Source: Siphonodentalium dalli
Lineage: Eukaryota; Mollusca; Scaphopoda; Gadilida; Siphonodentaliidae
DNA: 64,000 bases
Assembly: GCA_032622095.1 (NCBI GenBank)
Contig: CP136068.1
Location: forward strand, 57,248,025 to 57,312,024
Direction: 5' to 3'
The stretch's first letter is position 1. Every line of letters begins with the position of its first letter. The position numbers were made by a program, and so were the translations under genes. The notes under the pieces are model-generated. The model was not told the DNA's origin. It made no database searches and worked only from the letters and a program-made list of their open reading frames with translations. Shown here piece after piece: positions 10,715-23,600 of this stretch.

Positions 10715-12104
10715 TTTTATAAAATTGCAGACAACTATCTTTTTCTCAATCACTATTTCTGCTGGGATGTCCAATAACTTCGGCCTCACCAGTCTGTTTG
10801 GAATACAGACTATTGAGCAAGCTACGAGTTCTGTACATGTGGTTTGAATGATTTCACCACTATAAATAGCTTCTGCAGATAATCTGTGTATTATGATGTC
10901 ACAGAGCACAAATAATTTTAAGATTGACAGAATGATATCTCCTTTCGTTTTCATTCTCATGGGTGCTACCTGATGAAATTCTTAGAAATACTTAATAGCG
11001 CCTGCTCTCCCGCGGCGAAGCCTTGGAAGCAAAGCAACCTAGTGTAGGCCTATACGTATGCGATTTGAGATATACTAATCGACTTTTTCAGCCCAATCTA
11101 AAAATAGATTGAACTTACCTAAAATAGAATAATTGATTCATGACTCAAGGGTCAGCCGAGTTAAAAAAATTGTTGGCGACGGCCGCCATTTTGTATTGAT
11201 TAATACCACCTCGAAATGTGTAATTGGGCGAAATGCTCTAGGGAAAAAATAAAAAACGGTAAATGTTAGCTACACTTCATCATACGTAGGAACATCATGC
11301 TCCTAAAGTGAAAGATATTTAACAAATTGAATGTAAATTAAACCAAAGCCCTGGTTAACAAAAACTGAAATTGCATGAAAAAGTTTTGTTTACATATTTT
11401 ATAAAATTATTCAAAATATCTGCCCCGAAAGAGGATTCTAGGGGCCTTACTGGCTGTTTAGATTTGATCTTCCATTTTCTAATGGTATTTCCGCCTAAAA
11501 GATTGAAGAAATATCTCAAAGTTCAAGGCCGACAAACGGAAACTATAATTACTTCTTGGGAAACCAGTAAAGGCGTCATGACATCAAGACGTACATCATG
11601 TCATCACAACCTACATCGGCGTGCAAAATTCCAGACAGGACTGCGTCGATGGCCAGACAGCTGAGAGTCGTATTACAAATTTTCTGATTTGTGCTTCCCC
11701 AATAGGCCTCATTTATAATCCCCTGGCGGAAACCCTGTCATTTGGTTTCCGGAGTTAAAAATTCATGTGTTCGGTCTGTAAAATACTGTTCTGTGTTCAG
11801 ATGTTTCATATTACTGAGGTAATTTATAGTAAATTCGGGACTGAGTAGATCATTCGATATGGATAGGTATTCTGTTTACAAATGATCTGATTTGGAGAGG
11901 TTTTACTATAATAATATTTTGTTTCAAACGTTAAATGCACCTTTTTATATGTCAATGTGTAAGATAGGATGTGACCTCAGTCCAAGATGGGTACCATTCT
12001 GCATTGAGTCATATACCACCAAATATCTTTGTTTCCTGAACTTGTCCAGTTATTTACACTTCAAGAAAGCCGACCTGTGATAAAAATAAGCTGGTGTCAG
12101 GCAA
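10715..12104. other. No gene seen; non-coding DNA
   Basis: The sequence is AT-rich and largely unique. The open frames at 10703-10960 (minus), 11371-11664 and 11892-12080 show no recognised motif. No MIOS-like exon was found. Confidence 0.5.
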
Positions 12105-12598
12105 GGTAAGGATCAAGGGTCAGTTATTAAAACAAGGTAAGGGTCAGTTATTAAAACAAGGTAAGGGTCAGTTATTAAAACAAGGTAAGGGTCAATTATT
12201 AAAACAAGGTAAGGATCAAGGGTCAGTTATTAAAACAAGGTAAGGGTTAGTTATTAAAACAAGGTAAGGGTCAATTATTAAAACAAGGTAAAGGTCAGTT
12301 ATTAAAAGAAAGCTAAGGGTCAGTTATTAAAACAAAGTAAGGGTCAGTTATTAAAACAAGGTAAGGGTCATTTATTAAAACAAGGTAAGGGTCAGTTATT
12401 AAAACAAGGTAAGGATCATTTATTAAAACAAGGTAAGGGTCAAGGGTCAGTTATTAAAACAAGGTAAGGGTCAATTATTAAAACAAGCTAAGGGTCAGTT
12501 ATTAAAGCAAGGTAAGGGTCATTTATTAAAACAAGGTAAGGGTCAGTTATTAAATCAAGATAAGGGTCAGTTATTAAAACAAGGTAAGGGTCAGTTAA
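12105..12598 (+). repeat. 24-bp minisatellite, main block
   Basis: About twenty copies of a 24-base unit, GGGTCAGTTATTAAAACAAG plus GTAA, occur here, with scattered variants and a few longer units carrying an extra GATCAAGG. A second block lies at 13166-13275. On the + strand each unit contains AAG|GTAAGG, close to the metazoan 5' splice-site consensus, and ATTAAA, the commonest variant polyadenylation hexamer. Confidence 0.9.
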
Positions 12599-12635
12599 GT
12601 TAAGGCCAAAAAAAAAAGTTTTGGTTCTCAGGCCC

Positions 12636-12684
12636 CGCCGCATTGAATAAAAAGGGCCGCATTAGGCCTTTTTATTGCAATGCC
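12636..12684. repeat. Short inverted repeat (hairpin)
   Basis: GCATTGAATAAAAAGGGCC pairs with GGCCTTTTTATTGCAATGC across a six-base loop. It lies just right of the minisatellite. Confidence 0.7.
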
Positions 12685-13165
12685 TGATGTTATGACAAAA
12701 AAACTTACGAAAAATGATTTTTTGTCCATAGCAGATATGTGTTGAATATTAGTGTGCATTGAGCTCTAACATGTAATGTGTTAAACAGTGACTTGCAGGC
12801 TTACAACATGCAGTAGATGACTACAATTAAGAAAATAATTAGCTGATCCTCATGCTCTTCTTACAATTAGTCATTGTGAACAAATTACACTAATTGTAAC
12901 TTTACACAATTGAAAGGCACAGGACTAAATTCAGGATCACATATTAGAATGGGGAGGTATCAGTTTTTAGACAACAATAACAGTAGTTAATGTCAGGGGC
13001 ATTATATATTGTTAGGTAATCCCAGTCATACACTGGTAGTACCATGTCATTTTTATATAAGACTAAATGAGTTTATATGCATAACAGTTCCCTCTACCTT
13101 TCTGGTTATTACTAGACAGAGGAAGGTATCTTTGTCCATGCTTACTATGCGCAGAAAAAAATAAA

Positions 13166-13275
13166 AATAAAACAAGGTAAGGGTCAGTTATTAAAACAAG
13201 GTAAGGGTCAGTTATTAAAACAAAGTATGGGTCAGTTATTAAAACAAGGTATGGGTCAGTTATTAAAACAAGAAG
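13166..13275 (+). repeat. 24-bp minisatellite, second block
   Basis: Four to five copies of the same 24-base unit as at 12105-12598, separated from it by about 570 bp of non-repetitive DNA. Right of it, a ~45-bp segment with TACATGTGTTGCCACAAGGT is duplicated (about 13285 and 13333). Confidence 0.85.
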
Positions 13276-13393
13276 GTCCTCTGTACATGTGTTGCCACAA
13301 GGTGGTCATTTATTAAAACAAGAAAGTCTCTACATGTGTTGCCACAAGGTGAGGTATAGTCATAGGATAGATTAATAAGTTAACTATTAACTA

Positions 13394-13771
13394 CTAGCTG
13401 ATATGCCGACCTCGTCCGGCTATTTAGGGCAGAATATACAGCGTCTGTACAAACTATTGTTCCATCGGTCCAGAAACATGCGTTTATGAGCGAGGTCAAG
13501 GTCAAGGACATGGTCGCACATGAAATTGGACCCACCCATATTGTTCCCAGGATCAAAGTAGTCCTACATACCAAATTTGAGTTGGATTGGTCAAGGTCCA
13601 GAAACATGCCTATATGAATGTATGAGGTCAAGGACACGATCGCACCTGAAATTGGACCTGCCCATATTGTTCCTGGGATCAAAGTAGGCCTACATACCAA
13701 ATCGGTCGATCAGTTTTCGAGTCTATAACACACACATACAGACAGGCAGTGGTTCCAAAATATATAATAGA
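13394..13771 (-). mobile_element. Non-autonomous Helitron, minus strand (378 bp)
   Basis: Read on the minus strand it starts A|TCTATTATATATTTTGGAAC (13771) and ends with hairpin GCCGGACGAGGTCGGC, then ATATCAG and CTAG (13394-13397) followed by T. The body has two ~100-bp internal repeats. The reverse-strand open frame 13380-13700 follows those repeats. A second member of the same family lies at 43540-43947. Confidence 0.8.
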
Positions 13772-14499
13772 TGATTGCTGAATGGAATTTTTTGTGTAAA
13801 AGTACAGCTGAAGCCAAAAAATTCACGGACCCCACCTCAGAACCAACCAATTGCTAATATGTATAATAATTTATGCATTGAAGAGACATCAATAAGACTT
13901 CCCCCTTACTACAATGCCGGGCGGAGAAGATCAAATATTTAGCAATGTAAACTGCAGTGATCTGAACTTCGAAAATTACATCTCCGCAAGAACATGTTGC
14001 TCCTGTGGTAACCCATGTGAAGATGCAATGTCGCCTCTCTACAGATGCACGAAACTGTATGTGGGCACAACTAGACGAGCATACAGTGACCATCACTGGT
14101 ATCAAAGATATTCTTTTCGGCATATCACACAACTACAATACCTTGAATAGGCGATTATTCAAAACTGTACCATCATTCATCATATCCACAGACCGATTTT
14201 AGCAATCACTGTATATTCCCATCGAAGTGAGACTTCGCCCACTGCCACAGTCACAAAACAACAACAACAATCTGTATGATTTGATTGGGTGATGAGGCTC
14301 CTAAGTGTAGCCGCCCGCGATCACCCGAGACAACATCCCCCATACAAATAACAAACAAATGCTCTCATCAAATTCCTTCCTGAACACCATCGATTTTACT
14401 CATCAGCAGCTAAATGCCACGGGAGAGTAGCCTCACTAAGTTTGGTAACTTAGCACAGATCTTTGTTTCTTGTTCTTTTTTCGCTACAAATATTTTAAT
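13772..14499. other. No gene recognised
   Basis: Overlapping 65-92-codon frames on both strands lie between 13854 and 14202. One has several cysteines (TCCSCGNPC), but no known family is recognised and no splice context supports an exon. It may be a fragment of an old repeat. Confidence 0.4.
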
Positions 14500-14573
14500 A
14501 TGGCTTCCCTTAATGTGTCCCAATTACACTGTGGGTGGTATCACAAGTCCCATTGGGACAGTCCAACTTCTAG
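14500..14573 (+). mobile_element. Helitron 3'-end fragment next to an exon
   Basis: AGTCCCATTGGGACAGTC forms a hairpin and CTAG follows at 14570-14573, then T. The same 3' end closes the 641-bp Helitron at 45594-46234. The fragment ends 35 bp before the first MIOS exon of the window, so it makes up much of that intron's 3' end. Confidence 0.65.
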
Positions 14574-14608
14574 TTTAGCTTTCTAATGTGTTTTATATTG
14601 TATTGCAG

Positions 14609-14682
14609 GATGGGGAACTTAGCAGTATTATGTAAAGACAGCTCTGTCGTCAAGCTGTATGACATCAGACACACAGTCTCAG
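14609..14682 (+). CDS. MIOS: MIOS exon a (74 bp)
   Basis: Acceptor ATTGCAG and donor G|GTATGC. It enters with one base completing a codon and leaves in phase 1. It encodes LAVLCKDSSVVKLYDIRHT, a WD40 blade strand pair of the propeller. The methionine near its start is internal, because the reading frame is entered through a splice acceptor. The preceding exon was not found. Confidence 0.88.
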
Positions 14683-17600
14683 GTATGCTTTTCAATTGCA
14701 ACACATAGAATATCATTAGCAGCCATATAGATCATTGAGGATTTTTCATCAAGTGATATGGAGAAGGTTATTCTTATGTAGCGTCCTTGTTGCTCTGAGG
14801 CTATTTTACTTGAGAGGAAAAGGAAAGGTTACCATTGTTTATTGCTCTGAGCATGTAGTGGCTGCATAAATGTCATGTGTATTTTGTATTTTGTATTTTG
14901 ACTTTCAACAAGCTGAGTGAAAATATTCCTGAAACTCCAAAACAATTTTCTTTTTTCTTAGACAGCTGTTAACATTGGTGGAAATTAAATAGACTCTGGT
15001 AAAGATGAAGTTCCGTCCCACTCTTTCACCCTCCTCTACAACTCACTTCACAAATTAGAAATAATTTTGCAAGTGAAAGATGGGCAATTTAGTAACTCAC
15101 AGAATATTACTAAAGAACAGAAATGCTTAAAACAATTATTGGCCTTCAACGTAATATATCCTTTTTAGCTCAACTTGACTATTGCCATGATTTGAAATCT
15201 GCCATCTGTGCATTTTTTTGTCAACAGTTTCCTTCAGCACACCCTACCAGCCACATCCCTCATCTGATTGTCACTAAACTTTGTATGGATCTTCAGGGTG
15301 ACCGCTAGATGGGAGCCTTCAAATGTTTCCAAAAATCATCAAAAAACATGACCACCAGCATTTATGGTTACACTGGTGTAAATACTATAGGCAGCTCCCC
15401 CTGCGGTTGCGGGAGGAGTATAGAGTTTCACAGTTAAAACACTCTGGGCTGTGATTGGTTGCATGAATTAAATGTAAACTGTTGACAAAAATTCAAGGAA
15501 TCATTCTCCCACAAACTTCATTTGCCAAGAGGCCCATTCATTAAAGGTGAAGTCTGTTGTGGCTGTTTAGAAATTTTAAGTGTGATTGAAAAAATGACAA
15601 TATTTTTTTAGTGCGGAACTGACCCTAGTCATGAAAAAACGAAAATTTGAAGTGGATTCCCTGCTAGACGGTGTTGATTTTTTTATTGGGAAAGTTTCCA
15701 CAGATGTCAAGCTCACATAATCCGAAAGCAGTTTGAACAGTTTCCATTTGACCTCTGATGCAGATCAACAAACGTTAACATTGAAGCCTATGGGAAATAT
15801 TTACACCAGTGTAACCTAAAGGGAAAATATAGCTTTTTATCATTTTTGATTCCTGGGAGTCACTTTAAAGCATTTTAATGCATTTTACAGAGCCTGGTCT
15901 TTCAGTCCAATGAATACCTCATGCATGGTGTGGCTATTCTTGCTGCTGATGTCTTATTTCACTAACATCAGCCAAAAAAATAGTAAGATTTTTCATAAAA
16001 AATGCCAATTTTTCAAGGTATTTTCAAATTTTTTCAAGGTGGTAATAGTCACATGATAATGCAAATGACCCATAACATGAGCATGTCATCGACACATATA
16101 TCAATTGTTATAAGAACCTAATCTAACAAGTATTTTGGATTTTATAGCCAGTGATATACAGATATATATCATAAAAGTGTGTCATTTCCACTGGTGGGTA
16201 TGGTCATTTGAAGGTTAATAGCACTAAAACTTGGACACATTTAAGAAAATGCTTCAGCAATTCAAAGAGAGCATATCTTTATTCAACTAATTCAATATAC
16301 ACCCACATCCAGTTATCTTGGATCACCCTTGCAGACCTGAAAATGTCATATTTTATTCTTCAATGTGCTGATAAAGTCATGCGCTTGATGCTCAGCTGAT
16401 CAGATCTGGATTCAATGACCTCACATCACCAGAAGTTCTCTCATGGAAAGAATATTGTACAGTCTTCCATAGCTGATCCAAGTTTGCAACACCAGACCCC
16501 TAAAACTGAGTGAAAATGGGGCCTGAACATGACTGGTGGTGGAAAATTGTGCTTTTTTGATGAATAATTTGTTAAAGGGGGTGGGGTTAAATTGTGTGTG
16601 ATAAATAAAGAACCACAGAAGTGATATTGTTTTTGAACACATTTTTTCCATTGATGGGCAATTCTGAAGAAATGTAGGGAGTTACAATTATTCCGCGAAA
16701 AAGCGGGCTATCGCTTTAGGTTACACTGGTGTAAATACTATAGGCAGCTCCCCCTGCGGTTGCGGGAGGAGTATAGAGTTTCACAGTTAAAACACTCTGG
16801 GCTGTGATTGGTTGCATGAATTAAATGTAAACTGTTGACAAAAATTCAAGGAATCATTCTCCCACAAACTTCATTTGCCAAGAGGCCCATTCATTAAAGG
16901 TGAAGTCTGTTGTGGCTGTTTAGAAATTTTAAGTGTGATTGAAAAAATGACAATATTTTTTTAGTGCGGAACTGACCCTAGTCATGAAAAAACGAAAATT
17001 TGAAGTGGATTCCCTGCTAGACGGTGTTGATTTTTTTATTGGGAAAGTTTCCACAGATGTCAAGCTCACATAATCCGAAGGCAGTTTGAACAGTTTCCAT
17101 TTGACCTCTGATGCAGATCAACAAACGTTAACATTGAAGCCTATGGGAAATATTTACACCAGTGTAACCTAAAGGGAAAATATAGCTTTTTATCATTTTT
17201 GATTCCTGGGAGTCACTTTAAAGCATTTTAATGCATTTTACAGAGCCTGGTCTTTCAGTCCAATGAATACCTCATGCATGGTGTGGCTATTCTTGCTGCT
17301 GATGTCTTATTTCACTAACATCAGCCAAAAAAATAGTAAGATTTTTCATAAAAAATGCCAATTTTTCAAGGTATTTTCAAATTTTTTCAACGTGGTAATA
17401 GTCACATGATAATGCAAATGACCCATAACATGAGCATGTCAACGACACATATATCAATTGTTATAAGAACCTAATCTAACAAGTATTTTGGATTTTATAG
17501 CCAGTGATATACAGATATATATCATAAAAGTGTGTCATTTCCACTGGTGGGTATGGTCATTTGAAGGTTAATAGCACTAAAACTTGGACACATTTAAGAA

Positions 17601-20600
17601 AATGCTTCAGCAATTCAAAGAGAGCATATCTTTATTCAACTAATTCAATATACACCCACATCCAGTTATCTTGGATCACCCTTGCAGACCTGAAAATGTC
17701 ATATTTTATTCTTCAATGTGCTGATAAAGTCATGCGCTTGATGCTCAGCTGATCAGATCTGGATTCAATGACCTCACATCACCAGAAGTTCTCTCATGGA
17801 AAGAATATTGTACAGTCTTCCATAGCTGATCCAAGTTTGCAACACCAGACCCCTAAAACTGAGTGAAAATGGGGCCTGAACATGACTGGTGGTGGAAAAT
17901 TGTGCTTTTTTGATGAATAATTTGTTAAAGGGGGTGGGGTTAAATTGTGTGTGATAAATAAAGAACCACAGAAGTGATATTGTTTTTGAACACATTTTTT
18001 CCATTGATGGGCAATTCTGAAGAAATGTAGGGAGTTACAATTATTCCGCGAAAAAGCGGGCTATCGCTTTAGGTTACACTGGTGTAAATACTATAGGCAG
18101 CTCCCCCTGCGGTTGCGGGAGGAGTATAGAGTTTCACAGTTAAAACACTCTGGGCTGTGATTGGTTGCATGAATTAAATGTAAACTGTTGACAAAAATTC
18201 AAGGAATCATTCTCCCACAAACTTCATTTGCCAAGAGGCCCATTCATTAAAGGTGAAGTCTGTTGTGGCTGTTTAGAAATTTTAAGTGTGATTGAAAAAA
18301 TGACAATATTTTTTTAGTGCGGAACTGACCCTAGTCATGAAAAAACGAAAATTTGAAGTGGATTCCCTGCTAGACGGTGTTGATTTTTTTATTGGGAAAG
18401 TTTCCACAGATGTCAAGCTCACATAATCCGAAGGCAGTTTGAACAGTTTCCATTTGACCTCTGATGCAGATCAACAAACGTTAACATTGAAGCCTATGGG
18501 AAATATTTACACCAGTGTAACCTTATTAGCTCAACTTTACTTTGTAAAGTTTGAGGTATTGCCATGGCTTGGTATCCGTCGTCCATGTTTGTGTATGTGC
18601 GTGTGTGTGTGACTCGTCAACAATACAGGCTACAGGTCGTACCTTTGGTCGGATCATTATGAAATTTGACATAGCTGTTGACATCAATATTTAGACCGGA
18701 CGATTCATTTTGGGGTCATTCGGAAAAAAACATGGCCACCAGTGGCCATCTTGGATTTCAAAATTCAGTCCATTAGCACAGGCTACAGGTCGTACTGTTC
18801 ATCTGATCATCATGATATTTGTCATGGATGTTAATATTGACATGTAGATGGGAACGAGTCAAATCGGCCAAAAAACATGGCCTCTGGCTGCCATCTTGGA
18901 TTTTACTCTTTGCATGACTAAATCCTTTGGCATGGGCTACAGGTCGCACATTTGGTCAGATCATCATGAAATTTGTCATGACTGTTGACATTGACATGTA
19001 GATGGGAACGAGTCATTTTGGGGTCATTCGGCCAAAAAACATGGCCGCCAGCAGCCATCTTGGATTTTACTCTTTGCATGACTAAATCCTCTGGCACCGG
19101 CTACAGGTCGTACCTTTGGTCTGATCATCATGAAATTTGGTATGTAGATGGGAACGAGTCATTTTGGGATCATTCGGCCTTAAAACATGTCCACTGGAAG
19201 CCAACTTGGATTTTACTCTTTGCATGACTAAATCCTTTGGCACACCCTACGGTCCACTTCCCTCATCCGATCATCTCCAGACTTCATATTAATCTTGATA
19301 GTGATCTACTAGATGGAAGCTATCAAATGTTTTTGAATATCATTGGAAAACATAGCCGCCAGCAACCATCTTGGATTTTACTTTATATATATATCTCTTC
19401 ATGTTGATAATCTAGTATTACTTAAACATTTCAACTTTCCGCATTCCTAATCGCTCCATTGAAATTATTCCCTTTCCAAGTTGAGCTACAGTGTCATTGA
19501 CACTTTCATTATTATTATGTTCTTTTTCTTTTTATATTACAGTCAAACCTCTCTAAACCGAACACCCTTCGGATCGGTCATTCTGTTCGGTTTAGAGAGG
19601 TGTTCGGTTTACAGAAAATTGCACAACCATCGGAATATATTGCCTCCATCAGTAAGGGTTATTGCGATCTGAACACCTCCTTACTGACTAATTAAACTTT
19701 ATTCAATAAACTACCAAATAAAACATAAATTGCATTAGATGAAAGTGTTATAATAAGACATATACATATATGTATAGATAAACCAGGAAACATGGAAACA
19801 ATAAATTTTATCATGGTTTTAAAAAATGTTGTTGACAGTAGATTTGACATACTTGATGCTGAGCTCTTGATGGCATTGTGTAGACTGGGAATATTTCATG
19901 TTTAATATTCTGGTCTATATTCAACTCTGAGGTGTCATATTCCCGACGGCTCATTAATTGTGATAAGTTGATTAAAACTGACGGTACCACCGTGAACTTT
20001 TAGCGAATTAGTGTTCAGTTTGGACAATTGTTGTTAAAACAAAGAGTCCACTCCAGCGCAATAAACTGATGTAAACACAACGTGTCATTGCTCTAATTAT
20101 CTGTGGAGTCTCCATTGTTCAAACAATTTCACCAACACAAAAGACCACTAATTAAATTGGTATGCTTATTCAATAGTATGAAAGTACATTACCTGTGTGC
20201 ACGTGCTTTCGGCTTGTATCGCTTTCGGAATTTATTTAGAATAAGATTAAATATAAATACGGCCGTATCTTGTTATTATTAGCCATTACATTCTTTTAAA
20301 TTTTTCAACAAATTTGATTAATGTACCAAGAACACTTCGTCCTTTTGTAACTAACTGTTGTCACTGACGATGATCGAAGTCACACACAGGTCAACTCAAA
20401 TGCGGAAACATTCAAATATTACCTTTTAACTGAATGCATTCGTCCTCTTCCATCTCTTTCAGCGTTCGGATTTTGGAGGTAAACATTAGTGTATTTGTTC
20501 ACTTATGGACTAATAAACCAGTCCGGTATTCGGAGTACAGAGGTTTCGGATTACAGAGGTAATCATTAGTGACAATGCACTTGGGTAAATTCGGGACCGA

Positions 20601-23600
20601 ACAATTCGTTCGGAATGGAGAGGTATTCGAATTGTAGAGAGTCCAGTTTGGAGAGGTTTCACTGTTCCATTTTAATTTACTGAGAGGGTCCTAAGCTATT
20701 TATTGTTATTATTATTATTATTATTTGTTGCAAAATTTTTGCTATTTTTCACTCCAGTGGAGGCCAGAAAGATTGCATTGTCTATTCGGTAAACTATTAA
20801 GTCACAATACATTATAACTGTCTTGATTGATGTAAATATTCCCCCTAAGATATCCTACTCATTAAACTATATGGTATATCTGTCCTAAGTCCTTACTTTT
20901 CAAAGGGAGAAACTAAAATTGGTACGAAATATCGACGGTACGATATCGTACCATATTTAGTGAATATCGCTTCTGGATCACTACTAGCGCCCTTTCTAGG
21001 CGTTCTTCTTTCAATTTTCTCTCCCTTGCCAATAGGCGAACATCATCCCGAAGATAAGTACTAATGAAACCAGAAGGGAGTTAATAATATTTTTGTTGGA
21101 AGATGACAAGAAAACGACGTTTCCTAATTTTGTGCAAAGACACGTGTTTCGTTGTTCACAATTTTTTGTTTTACAATTGTCGAGCCTGTCTTAAGTGATA
21201 TCAACGTATGATCTCTTCGTGTAATATCATAGCCACAGACCAACGCAGGTCTATTAATGACTTATATAAACAACAAACAAAAAACGACTTTCCACATTGT
21301 CGATATTGCATATTTAGTATATATTTGGCAGAACAACAAACGTAATGTTCCACCAAAGCACCCCTAGCCTCTCCACAGATACCCACTGGTATTCTGTGGT
21401 CGGGAGAGTGCAGTAATCCATTCAGATCTTAAAATCCGATGGGACTCTGAATCATGATTCTCATTTTATTTCTCGTAAAAGGTCTTGATTCCTGTCGGAA
21501 CACTGTATTTTGATTCTTGCGAAATATGATGGATTTTAAATCCTGCCATAGTTGGATAACCAGCCATGCAACAAGGTAATTACTCAACTATGACTCACAT
21601 GAGCCCATAATTGTCTATATAACCATCAAAATAAAGGAAAAAGTGTATGGATATAGTAAAGTGTACTACAAATACCATACATTATAAGTTATTATTATTA
21701 TGTTCTTTAGCCGCCAGTAAAGAGGACACCAAAATTGGCCCAATGTCGAAATTCCAATCTATAAACTTTTCCAGAAATTTATAGCATTACCACGGCGAAA
21801 CGGCTGCTTTCGCAGGAATCAACCGAAAACCGCAATTGTGATTCTCCCCAGATGTTGTTAAGGAGCACTAGAGTTAAGTGGTTACTATGTATTGCGACTG
21901 ATTATGTCAAAGCATCAATCAGTCATTCCCGTGGTACTCTAAACCTGAGAAGAGTATGAATCGCACATAACTGTTGCTGTCAATCATGAGGTCCCCATGT
22001 TTCCGAGAATATTGTTAACCTTTTTATCTTTACCCATACCATAGTATGGTAAACATAGTGTCATTGTCCGGATTGACCACTCGTCGTCCGTCCGTCTTTC
22101 TGTCTGTCTGTCTGGATGTCCGATGGAGATTTGGGGGTATATAGTGGAGCCCTCTGTCCGTCCGTCCGTCCTTCCGTCCGTACGAACGTTTCAACTCATA
22201 ACTTTGGTTTCGCTAACTCAATTCAGTTGATCTTTGGTATGCTAATAGACCAGATTTCCCCATAACTGCGGTTTTGTACGCCCATTTTTTCCAGAGTTAC
22301 GCCCCTTTTTGGACTTAGAAAATTCCGTCCATACGAACGTTTCAACTCATAACTTTGGTTTCGCTAACTCAATTCAGTTGATCTTTGGTATGCTAATAGA
22401 CCAGCCAGGGGGACAAGATTTCCCCATAACTGTGGTTTTGTCCGCCCATTTTTTCCAGAATTACGCCTCTTTTGGACTTAGAAAATTCCGTCCATACGAA
22501 CGTTTCAACTCATAACTTTGGTTTCGCTAACTCAATTCAGTTGATCTTTGGTATGCTAATAGACCAGCCAGGGGGACAAGATTTCCCCATAACTGTGGTT
22601 TTGTCTGCCCATTTTTTCCAGAATTACGCCCCTTTTGGACTTAGAAAATTCCGTCCATACGAACGTTTCAACTCATAACTTTGGTTTCGCTAACTCAATT
22701 CAGTTGATCTTTGGTATGCTAATAGACCAGCCAGGGGGACAAGATTTCCCCATAACTGTGGTTTTGTCCGCCCATTTTTTCCAGAATTACGCCTCTTTTG
22801 GACTTAGAAAATTCCGTCCATACGAACGTTTCAACTCATAACTTTGGTTTCGCTAACTCAATTCAGTTGATCTTTGGTATGCTAATAGACCAGCCAGGGG
22901 GACAAGATTTCCCCATAACTGTGGTTTTGTCCGCCCATTTTTTCCAGAATTACGCCCCTTTTGGACTTAGAAAATTCCGTCCATACGAACGTTTCAACTC
23001 ATAACTTTGGTTTCGCTAACTCAATTCAGTTGATCTTTGGTATGCTAATAGACCAGCCAGGGGGACAAGATTTCCCCATAACTGTGGTTTTGTCCGCCCA
23101 TTTTTTCCAGAGTTACGCCCCTTTTTGGACTTAGAAAATTCCGTCCGTACGAATGTTTCAACTCATAACTTTGGTTTCGCTAATTCAATTCAGTTGATCT
23201 TTGGTATGCCAATAGACCAGCTGGGGAGACAAGATTTCCCCATAACTGAGGTTTCGTACGCCCATTTTTTCCAGAGTTAGCCCCTTTTTGGACTTAGAAA
23301 ATTCCGTCCGTACGAACATTTCAACTCATAACTTTGGTTTCGCTAACTCAATTCAGTTGATCTTTGGTATGCTAATAGACCAGCCAGGGGGACAAGATTT
23401 CCCCATAACTGGTTTTGTCCGCCCATTTTTTCCAGAGTTACGCCCCTTTTTGGACTTAGAAAATTCCGTCCGTACGAATGTTTCAACTCATAACTTTGGT
23501 TTCGCTAATTCAATTCAGTTGATCTTTGGTATGCCAATAGACCAGCTGGGGAGACAAGATTTCCCCATAACTGAGGTTTCGTACGCCCATTTTTTCCAGA

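Larger units (their letters stand above)
15366..18522. repeat. Tandem duplication, period 1353 bp (2.3 copies)
   Basis: The order is element (451 bp), spacer (902 bp), element, spacer, element. Element starts are 15366, 16719 and 18072, exactly 1353 bp apart. The copies are nearly identical: only a few differences are seen (for example at 15725, 16038 and 16088 relative to the second copy), so the duplication is recent. Identical open frames at 16208-16399 and 17561-17752, and their minus-strand partners, are copies of non-coding sequence. Confidence 0.92.

Noticed and set aside
12105-12598. CRISPR-like array of short direct repeats
   Set aside because: Units are contiguous 24-bp tandem repeats without unique spacers, and the DNA is from an animal genome.
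13854-14202. Possible cysteine-rich coding exon or old retroelement piece
   Set aside because: Three frames overlap on both strands, no splice sites give a continuation, and no family was recognised.
1-14608. Search for the upstream MIOS exons (rest of the WD40 propeller)
   Set aside because: No stretch with matching motifs and an acceptor/donor pair of the right phase was found; they probably lie left of the window.
16208-18004. Two identical pairs of small frames (63 and 76 codons), suggesting a duplicated gene
   Set aside because: They are copies within the 1353-bp duplication of AT-rich spacer DNA; no motif and no transcript signals.
22309-23004. Four identical 68-codon frames, suggesting a tandem gene family
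   Set aside because: Each frame spans more than one 163-bp unit and overlaps the next; it is the translation of the pearl-like core.
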